Shown here one piece after another: positions 6,237 to 13,549 of a DNA stretch of 14,580 nt. The stretch is from NCBI GenBank assembly GCA_903837025.1, contig CAILTC010000248.1, positions 1 to 14,580 on the forward strand. Reading direction: 5' to 3'. Within the stretch, counting starts at the first letter, position 1. Each line of letters opens with the position of its first letter. A program made the position numbers and the translations under genes. The stretch comes from an uncultured Bacteroidota bacterium. GTDB taxonomy: Bacteria; Bacteroidota; Bacteroidia; Flavobacteriales; Flavobacteriaceae. Under the pieces are notes generated by a model. The model made no database searches. It was not told where the DNA came from and worked only from the letters and a program-made list of their open reading frames with translations.

Positions 6237-7034
6237 TTAAAAACTCCTAACAGCACGAACATTTTGAAGACCTGCTTTTACACCAAAAACATTATCATAA
6301 TACTGTTGAATACCATTATTAAAAAATTGACCCCATGAGTAGTTATCATCATAAGGGGATGTACCTTCCGAAGAGCTCCAATAAAAACCATCTGAAAAAC
6401 CACCTATTAACTCTTTGTTTAAGTAGAGTGTATTTAGTTCATCTTTGCTAGGCAAGTACCAATCCGAAAAACCACCACCGTCATAGGATTGTGCAATTTG
6501 AGCAGCAATAACAGGTGTTCCTGAGCAAGTATCAATTAATGCAGCTGTATTACCATTACCTGAACCTATATTTGTAGATGCAATTCCAGTTATATTACTC
6601 ATACACCCCCAGGCAGCAGCAGAGGATTGGTCACTAGTGGCTGCTATTAGACCATGAGTTACATTCGGAACATACCTATCATCGCCCGGTTGAAAAATAT
6701 AAGCTACAATTCCCCCTCCGTAACTATCACCCACAGCTTTAGTTGGTACAATAGTAGCTATACAACCAACCATATTCGTCCATTTTGATCCGTTATATAC
6801 TTGCAATTCTCCTTTTGCGCCACAATTAGTACACCATACTACCAATCCGGCAACAGGCGTAGCAATAGCGACTTTTTCATCATTAGTCATACGAGGAGGT
6901 AAAAATCCTTTTAAAGTTGATTTCACTTCTAATTGCGCAGAAGGCTCTATGTTTTCTGTCGCAACTCCAATTCCCACTTGGGCTTGAGTCATTAATGCAG
7001 TTAAAAACAAAATAATTGTAATTGATTTTTTCAT
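6237..7034 (-). CDS. Secreted protein with DUF1566/Lcl-type C-terminal domain
   Basis: A 265-residue exported protein. Residues 1-19 (MKKSITIILFLTALMTQAQ) are a signal peptide. Residues about 20-90 carry the module common at the start of flavobacterial surface proteins: VGIGVATENIEPSAQLEV, then KGFLPPRMTNDEKVAIATP and LQVYNGSKW. From about 100 onward (GGGIVAYIFQPGD, HGLIAATSDQS, AAWGC, FSDWYLPSKDELNTLY, GFYWSSSE, WGQFFNNG, NVRAVRSF) it matches the DUF1566/Lcl C-terminal domain, a C-type-lectin-like fold. Cysteines at 68, 71, 91, 144 and 170 could form disulfides. The role is probably extracellular binding, with ligand unknown. It lies inside a unit bounded by direct repeats and has its own terminator. 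The last 48 residues correspond to where retroelement-diversified proteins of this fold vary. Confidence 0.85.
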   Translation of the reverse strand: MKKSITIILFLTALMTQAQVGIGVATENIEPSAQLEVKSTLKGFLPPRMTNDEKVAIATPVAGLVVWCTNCGAKGELQVYNGSKWTNMVGCIATIVPTKAVGDSYGGGIVAYIFQPGDDRYVPNVTHGLIAATSDQSSAAAWGCMSNITGIASTNIGSGNGNTAALIDTCSGTPVIAAQIAQSYDGGGFSDWYLPSKDELNTLYLNKELIGGFSDGFYWSSSEGTSPYDDNYSWGQFFNNGIQQYYDNVFGVKAGLQNVRAVRSF

Positions 7035-7167
7035 ATATTATATTTATTTGTAAACAAGTCGTATTCGTTAAATTTGAAATAATAGCAATCTATTTTTAGT
7101 AATTACAATAGTATATTAGCCTATACCATATCAAGACATTATTTTTTCATAGAATGCTGTTTTTTTT

Positions 7168-7260
7168 TGTAAATATAGAAAGTTTTATTTTTAAATTTTC
7201 GTTATGTATCAGTAAATAATTTGCAAAAAAAAGGTTCAACTTACGCTGAACCTTACTTTA
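7168..7260. repeat. Direct repeat copy 2 (terminator plus promoter-like module)
   Basis: Partner of 6077-6170, offset by 1090-1091 bases. It begins 16 bases past the ccsBA stop and contains the ccsBA terminator and the conserved TATATTTA box (minus strand 7170-7177), which here sits about 135 bases upstream of the DUF1566-type ATG. The stretch 7035-7167 between that gene and this copy is AT-rich with no gene. Confidence 0.8.
7225..7254 (-). terminator. ccsBA: Intrinsic terminator of ccsBA
   Basis: An 8-bp stem (AAGGTTCA at 7231-7238 with TGAACCTT at 7247-7254) has an 8-base loop and is followed on the minus strand by a run of T's (7225-7230). It lies 21 bases past the stop. The core is the same as that of the 6138-6169 terminator, but the stem is shorter because the loop side has diverged. 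Confidence 0.8.
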
Positions 7261-7275
7261 TATAATGTGAAAAAT

Positions 7276-10200
7276 CTACTTCTTGTAATACTTCCTATAT
7301 TTTGGATACGTAATTGCTCCAAAAAAGGCTATTGTTCCTAAAGAAATCCATATCCAGCTCAAAGAATGCGCTTCGCCACTTGCGTAAGAATGCAATCCTA
7401 CCAAATGGAAATTTACTCCATAATAAGTAAACAAAATAGACACGAAAGCAAAAATACTCATTAAGTTAAAAACCCATTTCCCTCTTAAAGCAGGTACAAA
7501 ACGAGAGTGTATCACAAATGCATAAACCATGATGCTAATCAATGCCCAAGTTTCTTTTGGATCCCATCCCCAGTAGCGTCCCCAACTTTCGTTAGCCCAT
7601 TGTCCGCCAAGGAAATTCCCGATGGTAAGCATAATCAATCCAACGGTCAAAGACATTTCGTTGATGTACGTTAGCTCTTTAATATTCAAAAGCATTTTAG
7701 GTCTATTTTTTTCGTTGGTAAACAAAATCAATAGTAACGAAACCGTTCCTAAGATCATTCCCAAAGCAAATGGACCATAACTCGCCACGATTATTGCCAC
7801 GTGAATCATCAACCAATACGAATTTAGTACCGGTTGCAAATTGCCAATTTCAGGATCAATCCAGTTCATATAAGCCGCCAATAATATCATTGATGTTACA
7901 AAAGCAGAAGAAGCGACAGTCAATTTTGATTTTATATCGAAAGCCAAACCAAAAAACATGGTTGCCCAAGCCACATATATAATCGATTCATAAGCATTAC
8001 TCCATGGTGCGTGACCCGAAATATACCAACGCGCAATTAATGCTGCCGTATGCAAAGCAAAAAGCACCGCAATTATAATATGCATCGAATTGACCAAAAC
8101 GTTCAATACTTTTCTTTCTTTGAATATTTTAAGGATCGTAAATAACAACATAAAAATGGCCGCAAACATATATAAATAAGGTAGTTTCTGAAAAACATCA
8201 TATTTATTATATAAAATTTCGGAAGTTATTTTTTGCTCGGTTGGTCTTACTTTGCTTCCAAATTTTTTCTGAAAACCATTGATACTTTCTAATAATTCGT
8301 TGGCTTGCTTATAATCATGCGAAGTTGACGCAGTGTTTAAAGAGTTAAAATACAATGGTAGAATACTCGAAGTATAAGTCGCAACCATTCCTTTTAAAGC
8401 AAATTTACCTAATTCTGGATACGAGGCCCATTTGTTATTGGCATCATTCGGAATTGGAAAAATTTTCAAAATACTTCCGCTCAAGGCGTCATTCATCAAA
8501 TTTACTTTTTTATCGGTTTCGATAAAATCCTTTTCAAATTGGTTTGGATTGGCGTTTTTAAAAGCTTCATCTAAATATTTCGACAATTTATAATTTCCGT
8601 CTTTATCGAAAAAGTCAATAAATGCAGCATATTTTGCTTCATTTTTTATTCCAATAATTTTACGAATACTATCATTTCCCGCTTTGATATAAATCATCGG
8701 AATACGAATCCAAGTATTCCCATCAGCGGTCATAGACAAAAATACTTGATCGGAGTTCAAGTCATTATAGGTGTCTTTATGGCTTACTTTTCGCAACAAT
8801 TCAGACGAAAAAGTATTAATCGGTTTCATTCTTCCGCCAGCATCCTGAACAATTAATCGTCCAAATATGGCAGCGTGAGATTCAGGAACCTTCGTTTTTT
8901 CGATTATGGAATCTAATTGTTTCACTGTTAAAACGTGACCGTTGTGATTTTGGGCGAAAGCACCAAAACTTAAAAATAAAACTAATACTGCCAATAAATT
9001 TTCTTTTTTTATTTTCACCACTTCTAGTTTCCTTTTCAAATCGGCAAAGCGAGAATGCTTAGTAAAAAGTATGGCAAGCATGGCAAAAAATAACATGAAA
9101 TAGCCAATATAAGTAATCAATGTTCCCCAATAATCATGGTTTACAGATAAAACAGTTCCTTTTTCGTCAGGATCGAACGAAGATTGAAAAAATCGGTATC
9201 CTTTATAATCCAAAATATTATTCATAAAAATTCGGGCATCAAATGGTGTTTTTCCATCTTTTACCGTTACTTGACTTTCAAACGAAGAAAAACTTTTTTC
9301 GGTTCCTGGGTATTTTTTGGCAATAAAATCGTTCAGTTTTATGCTAAAAGGTAAAACATAAGCTTTGCTTCCATAATAAAAAGTATAGTCTAATTTTCCG
9401 ATTTTCACCGATTTCGATTCGCCTGTTTTTCCTTTTGTCCCCACCAAAGTCACCTTTTTTTCTTGGCCTTCGGCTATTAATTTAAGTACCAAAGCATCAT
9501 TGCTGCCTTTGGCTTTATAATCATTTTTCGATTCGTAACCAATAACACCTTTTGCAGCAGGATCAGGAAACACAAAACGCATATCGCCAATACTATACAA
9601 AGATCGCATCATCAAAGGTTGCACATCATCTTTGGTCACTTTCCCTTGCAATTTGTCGGCCATACGCATAAATTGACCTTCAAATGGAGTTTGAATTGTT
9701 GAAACATCGCCTTTTAGAGTAATATTTATAGCACCAGCAACATATTTATTTAATGAAAAAAGCACGTTGTGAATATTTTGCAATTCGCCTTCTTTCAAGA
9801 AATGTTCTACACGTCCTGCATCACCAGCTTCGACTACTTTAAAATACAAGCTTCCTTTGGCATCGGGCTGAATGACTTGCTTTGCCCCCATAATAAAATT
9901 ATCATATTTCACCTCGAAATTTGTGGTATCAAAATGATCCGAAATAGAAAAATTATTATTGGTAACGGGCGAAAATCGTACGTTTTTCTCGAAAACTCTT
10001 CGTTTCAATTCCCCTTGGTATTGACCATCAACAAAAATGGTAAGGTACATTTTATCGGAATAAAATTGATTTTCGGTTGCGCCTTCGCGAATCGGCATCA
10101 TCCCTTCATAACTGATATATCGGGTGATGAAAGCGCCTGCGATAATAAAAACAAAAGCCAAATGCAGCAAAAGAGTTGCCCATTTTTCTTTTCTTAATAA

Positions 10201-10410
10201 ATTATATCGTTTAATATTTCCGATAAAATTGATCATAAAAACCAACATAATTCCTTCAAACCACCAGGCGTTATAAACCCAAATCCGAGCTGTATCGGTA
10301 TTGTATTTGCTTTCTATAAATGTTCCTGTAGCCATTGCAATTGCGAAAGTCAGGAAAAGCATCGCCATCAATCGTGTTGAGAATAATATGGAAAATAATT
10401 TCTTAATCAT
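7276..10410 (-). CDS. ccsBA: Cytochrome c assembly protein CcsBA (fused ResB/CcsB and CcsA)
   Basis: System II haem export and ligation protein of the inner membrane, which attaches haem to apocytochrome c in the periplasm. I choose the ATG at 10410 (1044 residues). A TTG 33 bases further upstream is in frame but lies inside a perfect -7 promoter box. Residues about 5-450 are the CcsB/ResB half: helices near 10-35, 48-65 and 78-97, a large periplasmic domain, and a helix near 430-450. Next comes a signal-peptide-like helix (472-487, ending FGAFAQ) and a second soluble domain (about 490-735). The C-terminal CcsA half has multiple helices and the haem-handling WWD motif GQWANESWGRYWGWDPKETW (936-955). 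Histidines in HTAALIARWYISGHAPWSNA (787-806) and HLVGLHSY (1002-1009) are candidate haem ligands. The length fits Bacteroidetes fused CcsBA proteins. The ccsBA gene is monocistronic in this window. Confidence 0.95.
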   Translation of the reverse strand: MIKKLFSILFSTRLMAMLFLTFAIAMATGTFIESKYNTDTARIWVYNAWWFEGIMLVFMINFIGNIKRYNLLRKEKWATLLLHLAFVFIIAGAFITRYISYEGMMPIREGATENQFYSDKMYLTIFVDGQYQGELKRRVFEKNVRFSPVTNNNFSISDHFDTTNFEVKYDNFIMGAKQVIQPDAKGSLYFKVVEAGDAGRVEHFLKEGELQNIHNVLFSLNKYVAGAINITLKGDVSTIQTPFEGQFMRMADKLQGKVTKDDVQPLMMRSLYSIGDMRFVFPDPAAKGVIGYESKNDYKAKGSNDALVLKLIAEGQEKKVTLVGTKGKTGESKSVKIGKLDYTFYYGSKAYVLPFSIKLNDFIAKKYPGTEKSFSSFESQVTVKDGKTPFDARIFMNNILDYKGYRFFQSSFDPDEKGTVLSVNHDYWGTLITYIGYFMLFFAMLAILFTKHSRFADLKRKLEVVKIKKENLLAVLVLFLSFGAFAQNHNGHVLTVKQLDSIIEKTKVPESHAAIFGRLIVQDAGGRMKPINTFSSELLRKVSHKDTYNDLNSDQVFLSMTADGNTWIRIPMIYIKAGNDSIRKIIGIKNEAKYAAFIDFFDKDGNYKLSKYLDEAFKNANPNQFEKDFIETDKKVNLMNDALSGSILKIFPIPNDANNKWASYPELGKFALKGMVATYTSSILPLYFNSLNTASTSHDYKQANELLESINGFQKKFGSKVRPTEQKITSEILYNKYDVFQKLPYLYMFAAIFMLLFTILKIFKERKVLNVLVNSMHIIIAVLFALHTAALIARWYISGHAPWSNAYESIIYVAWATMFFGLAFDIKSKLTVASSAFVTSMILLAAYMNWIDPEIGNLQPVLNSYWLMIHVAIIVASYGPFALGMILGTVSLLLILFTNEKNRPKMLLNIKELTYINEMSLTVGLIMLTIGNFLGGQWANESWGRYWGWDPKETWALISIMVYAFVIHSRFVPALRGKWVFNLMSIFAFVSILFTYYGVNFHLVGLHSYASGEAHSLSWIWISLGTIAFFGAITYPKYRKYYKK

Positions 10411-10440
10411 CTGTAAAAATTTACGTTTTATAAAGTGGTG

Positions 10441-10448
10441 CAAAAGTA
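10441..10448 (-). promoter_or_regulatory. ccsBA: ccsBA promoter -7 box
   Basis: The minus strand reads TACTTTTG, an exact TANNTTTG match, 30 bases before the ATG at 10410. Its final TTG (10443-10441) is the upstream in-frame TTG codon. A transcript starting downstream of this box could not include that codon, which decides the start in favour of 10410. Confidence 0.6.
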
Positions 10449-10583
10449 CTCAAAATTGTTGACTTTTAGAATTTGGAAATTGTTAATTTAATCCAAAATT
10501 AAGGTTTAAACATTATATTTAATTGATAAATATCCTTTCAAATTCCAATTAAATTACAGTGCATGTATTTTGGCTTTTTTTAC

Positions 10584-10591
10584 TAATTTTG
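10584..10591 (+). promoter_or_regulatory. -7 box very close to the DUF2520 gene start
   Basis: TAATTTTG exactly matches TANNTTTG, but it ends only 4 bases before the ATG at 10596. With the usual distance of about 5-7 bases from box to transcript start, the mRNA would begin at or next to the A of the ATG and so be leaderless. A TTG lies at 10570-10572, too close for a standard -33 element. Confidence 0.45.
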
Positions 10592-10595
10592 CCAA

Positions 10596-11357
10596 ATGAT
10601 TCAAATAGTAATTATCGGTTCTGGAAATGTTGCGCAACATTTGATTTCGGCTTTCGCCAAAAGCAACGAAATAGACCTAGTACAGGTGTTTTCTCGACAA
10701 AAAGAAAGCCTCACTCCTCTATTAGATCCGAATAAAATAACTACAAATTATACTGATTTGGCGGAAGCCGATCTTTATATTATTTCGGTTTCTGATGATG
10801 CAATCGCCTCTGTTTCCTCCAAATTACCTTTCGAAAATCGTCTTGTTGCACATACTTCGGGTAGTGTTCCTTTAGACTCTTTAGACAAAAAGAACCGAAA
10901 AGGTATTTTTTATCCACTTCAAACCTTCACCAAAGGCAAAGAAGTTGATTTCAGCCCAATTCCGTTTTGTCTGGAAAGCGAAAACGAGAAGGATTTTGAA
11001 TTATTAGAAAAAGTGGCCAAAACGATTTCCAATAACGTATTCAAAAGCGACGAAAAACAACGAAAAGCATTGCATATTTCGGCAGTTTTTGTCAATAATT
11101 TCGTGAATGAAATGTACCGAATTGGCAATGAAATTTGCGAAGAAAATAAAATTCCGTTTGGAATCTTAAAACCATTAATTTTGGAAACCGTGAATAAAGT
11201 AATGACGCTTTCGCCAGAACAAGCGCAAACGGGACCCGCAAAACGCAACGATACACAAACAATCAAAGCGCATTTGGATTTTTTATCCAATGAAAATCAC
11301 ACTACAATCTATAAAATACTAACCCAATCTATACAAAATAATGGCAAAGAGTTATAA
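10596..11357 (+). CDS. Rossmann-fold DUF2520 protein (NADP-oxidoreductase-like)
   Basis: A 253-residue cytoplasmic protein of the 'Rossmann-like plus DUF2520' family. It resembles short hydroxyacid or pyrroline-carboxylate reductases, but no substrate has been clearly established for the family. Residues 1-115 form the nucleotide-binding half with IIGSGNVAQHL (6-16), a G-x-G-x-x-A variant, then ISVSDDAI (63-70), HTSGSVPLDSL (86-96) and YPLQTF (106-111). Residues about 120-253 are the helical DUF2520 half with ALHISAVFVNNFVNEMY (158-174) and QTGPAKRND (211-219), which are the signature segments. The start is fixed because the first beta strand begins at residue 2. It is first gene of a four-gene operon; its last 17 bases overlap kdsC. 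The overlap suggests coupled translation with the phosphatase. Confidence 0.88.
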   Translation: MIQIVIIGSGNVAQHLISAFAKSNEIDLVQVFSRQKESLTPLLDPNKITTNYTDLAEADLYIISVSDDAIASVSSKLPFENRLVAHTSGSVPLDSLDKKNRKGIFYPLQTFTKGKEVDFSPIPFCLESENEKDFELLEKVAKTISNNVFKSDEKQRKALHISAVFVNNFVNEMYRIGNEICEENKIPFGILKPLILETVNKVMTLSPEQAQTGPAKRNDTQTIKAHLDFLSNENHTTIYKILTQSIQNNGKEL

Positions 11358-11868
11358 AGAAATAATGAACGATATCACCACATTTATCTTCGATGTTGAT
11401 GGTGTACTTACAGACAGTTCGGTTTTTGTAACCAATGAAGGTGAGATTCTAAGAACGATGAACATTCGCGATGGCTATGCCCTGAAAGCAGCCGTAGAAA
11501 GCGGTTATAATGTTTGCATTATTTCGGGCGGAAGCAACGAAGGAGTTCGTATCCGATTGAGAAATTTAGGCATAACCGACATTCATTTAGGAACGCCAGA
11601 CAAAGTCGAAACATTCAAGGAATATGTAGAACTTTATGATATCAATCCCGAACAAGTCCTTTATATGGGGGATGATATTCCTGATTATCATGTGATGAAA
11701 TTGGTAGGATTACCTACTTGCCCGCAAGATGCAAGTCCCGAAATTAAGAAAATCGCCACCTACATTTCGCATAAAAATGGCGGAAAAGGTGCTGCGCGCG
11801 AAGTCATTGAACAAGTGATGAAAGTTCAAGGAAAATGGACGATGCACTTTGACGGAAAACTAGATTAA
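11341..11868 (+). CDS. kdsC: KdsC-type HAD phosphatase (3-deoxy-D-manno-octulosonate 8-phosphate phosphatase)
   Basis: Removes phosphate from Kdo-8-phosphate to give Kdo, the inner-core sugar of lipopolysaccharide, in the cytoplasm. The 175 residues fit the small, capless HAD subclass C0, which works as a tetramer. Motifs: FDVDGVLTD (17-25; Asp18 nucleophile, Asp20 acid/base), ISGG (61-64; motif II Ser62), PDKVE (86-90; motif III Lys88), YMGDDIPD (108-115; Mg-binding Asp111/112) and NGGKGAARE (146-154), the C-terminal segment typical of KdsC. The start overlaps the DUF2520 gene by 17 bases. A second ATG eight codons in (11365) would also keep motif I and reduce the overlap. No other kds gene is nearby. 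A related sugar-phosphate phosphatase activity cannot be excluded. Confidence 0.9.
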   Translation: MAKSYKEIMNDITTFIFDVDGVLTDSSVFVTNEGEILRTMNIRDGYALKAAVESGYNVCIISGGSNEGVRIRLRNLGITDIHLGTPDKVETFKEYVELYDINPEQVLYMGDDIPDYHVMKLVGLPTCPQDASPEIKKIATYISHKNGGKGAAREVIEQVMKVQGKWTMHFDGKLD

Positions 11869-11902
11869 AATCATTTTAAATGTTGAATTTTAAATAAATT
11901 AA

Positions 11903-12832
11903 ATGCTTTCCATTTTAAAACTCATTCGATACCAAAACCTAATCATGCTAGCATTTATGCAGCTTATTTTTAGATACGGTTTTTTGAAATTACAAAACAT
12001 CCCTTTGGCTTTGGCCGATTGGCAATACGGAATTTTAGTTTTGGCAACGACTTGTATTGCTGCCGGTGGTTATATCATCAACAATATATATGACGTAGCA
12101 GCCGACACCGAGAACAATCCCGAAAACGTGATTATTGGCCAATCCATTTCCGAAACTCGGGCATATAATTTTTACATTGGTTTTACCGTAATTGGCGTTG
12201 TCTTGGGCTTTTATTTATCGAATGTAATTGAAAAACCCAGTTTTGCATCGCTATTTATAATCATTGCAGCAACCCTTTATTTTTATGCCACGAGTTTAAA
12301 ACAAAGCTTGCTTATAGGCAATATCGTAGTGGCTTTATTACTTTCGTTTACCGTTCTAATCATTGGATTATTCGATTTATATCCGGTCACTTTTGATGAA
12401 AATAGACCTATAATGGGATTACTTTTTGGAATACTGCTGGATTATGCAGTATTTGCTTTTATACTCAATTTTATTCGGGAAATTGTCAAAGATTTAGAAG
12501 ATGTAAATGGGGATTACTCCCAAGGAATGAACACTTTGCCCATTGCCATTGGCGTAAAGCGAGCTACAAAATTGGTGTTTGCACTTAGTTTCATCCCTAT
12601 AATTTGTATTCTTTATTACATCAATCAATACATTTTTGCAAGTGGTTTATACCTAAGTACCATATTTGGATTGGTATTTATAGCAGCTCCGCTTATTTAT
12701 TTCACAATTAAAATTGGTTCCTCTACCACAAAAAAAGAGTTTCATTTCTTGAGTACCCTTCTCAAATGGATCCTCTTTTTTGGAATGCTTTCGATTGTTG
12801 TAATTAGCCTTAATATGAAACACAATGCTTAA
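11903..12832 (+). CDS. UbiA-family prenyltransferase
   Basis: A multi-helix inner-membrane enzyme that transfers a polyprenyl chain from its diphosphate to an acceptor. The 309 residues include about eight to nine hydrophobic helices. The two Asp-rich Mg-diphosphate motifs are both present: NNIYDVAADTEN (60-71; N-x-x-x-D-x-x-x-D with Asp64 and Asp68) and KDLEDVNGDYSQGMNTLP (196-213; Asp200 and Asp204). The acceptor is uncertain. Similar flavobacterial proteins are often labelled geranylgeranylglycerol-phosphate geranylgeranyltransferase. MenA or haem O synthase roles seem less likely because their specific motifs are not obvious. It is third in the operon, 34 bases after kdsC, and overlaps maf by 8 bases. 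The start at 11903 begins just before the first helix and fits the family. Confidence 0.88.
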   Translation: MLSILKLIRYQNLIMLAFMQLIFRYGFLKLQNIPLALADWQYGILVLATTCIAAGGYIINNIYDVAADTENNPENVIIGQSISETRAYNFYIGFTVIGVVLGFYLSNVIEKPSFASLFIIIAATLYFYATSLKQSLLIGNIVVALLLSFTVLIIGLFDLYPVTFDENRPIMGLLFGILLDYAVFAFILNFIREIVKDLEDVNGDYSQGMNTLPIAIGVKRATKLVFALSFIPIICILYYINQYIFASGLYLSTIFGLVFIAAPLIYFTIKIGSSTTKKEFHFLSTLLKWILFFGMLSIVVISLNMKHNA

Positions 12833-13409
12833 AAATAAATTAAACAAATACCGCCTGATTCTAGCTTCGGGATCGCCAAGACGTCAACAATTTTTCAAGG
12901 ACTTAGACCTTGATTTTGAAATTAGACTGAAAGAAATCGAAGAAATTTTTCCGCCCCAATTAAAAGCTGCAGAAATCACCAACTATTTAGCTGAATTGAA
13001 AGCAAGTGCTTTTGAGGGCGAATTGAAAGCCAATGAAATTCTGATTACCAGCGACACCATTGTTTGGCACAACAACAAGGCTTTGGGCAAACCAAAAGAT
13101 CCGCAAGACGCTTTTGGTATTCTAAAATCATTATCGAATGCCACTCACGAAGTCATCACCTCGGTTTGTTTTAAAACCAATACTAAATCAACGGTCATTC
13201 ACGAAATTACCAAAGTGACATTCAACGAATTAAGCGATGAGGCCATTCGCTATTATTTAGAAAATTACAAACCTTATGACAAAGCGGGTGCTTATGGCAT
13301 TCAGGAATGGATTGGTTTTGTTGGAGTTTCAAAAATCGAAGGTTCTTATGCCAATGTTATGGGAATGCCAACGGATAAAGTTTTCGAATATTTGAATAAC
13401 TTGCCCTAA
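12825..13409 (+). CDS. maf: Maf-type nucleotide pyrophosphatase
   Basis: Maf proteins hydrolyse non-canonical or surplus nucleoside triphosphates such as dTTP, UTP or 7-methyl-GTP to the monophosphate plus pyrophosphate, and were first linked to septum inhibition. The 194 residues are the usual length. Motifs: LASGSPRR (13-20), TSDTIV (75-80; Asp77 catalytic base), LGKPKD (87-92; Lys89), YDKAGAYGIQEW and GSYANVMGMPTDKV near the C-terminus. The AGAYxIQ and GSYxNVxGxP forms are those of the dTTP/UTP branch rather than the YceF m7GTP branch. It begins 8 bases inside the prenyltransferase gene, so translation is probably coupled, and it is the last gene of the operon. Only a 5-bp hairpin (13414-13427) follows. 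Confidence 0.93.
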   Translation: MLKNKLNKYRLILASGSPRRQQFFKDLDLDFEIRLKEIEEIFPPQLKAAEITNYLAELKASAFEGELKANEILITSDTIVWHNNKALGKPKDPQDAFGILKSLSNATHEVITSVCFKTNTKSTVIHEITKVTFNELSDEAIRYYLENYKPYDKAGAYGIQEWIGFVGVSKIEGSYANVMGMPTDKVFEYLNNLP

Positions 13410-13549
13410 AAAACACTTTCGGAAGTGGTAATTATATAAGAATCAAAACGAATTCTATAACTTATACCACCAAATAATTTTCATATTTGCTTATTAAAAT
13501 ATTAAAGAATTTTGCGGTTTTTTAACCCCATTTTAATACCAAATAGGAA

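Noticed and set aside
6077..7260. The repeat-bounded unit as an insertion sequence or integron cassette
   Set aside because: No transposase, no terminal inverted repeats, and the direct repeats are far longer than target-site duplications. The repeats also contain host terminators and promoter-like boxes rather than an attC-like site.
9769..10197. A 142-codon open frame antisense to ccsBA
   Set aside because: It lies wholly inside the strongly supported ccsBA gene, its sequence has no domain character, and there is no promoter or conserved start. It is a by-product of the opposite-strand codon use.
10919..11290. A 123-codon open frame antisense to the DUF2520 gene
   Set aside because: It overlaps signature motifs of a real gene on the other strand and has low-complexity Ser/Leu-rich content typical of antisense shadows.
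13414..13427. CACTT-TCGG-AAGTG hairpin after maf as a terminator
   Set aside because: Only a 5-bp stem, with no T-run after it, so it cannot be supported as an intrinsic terminator.
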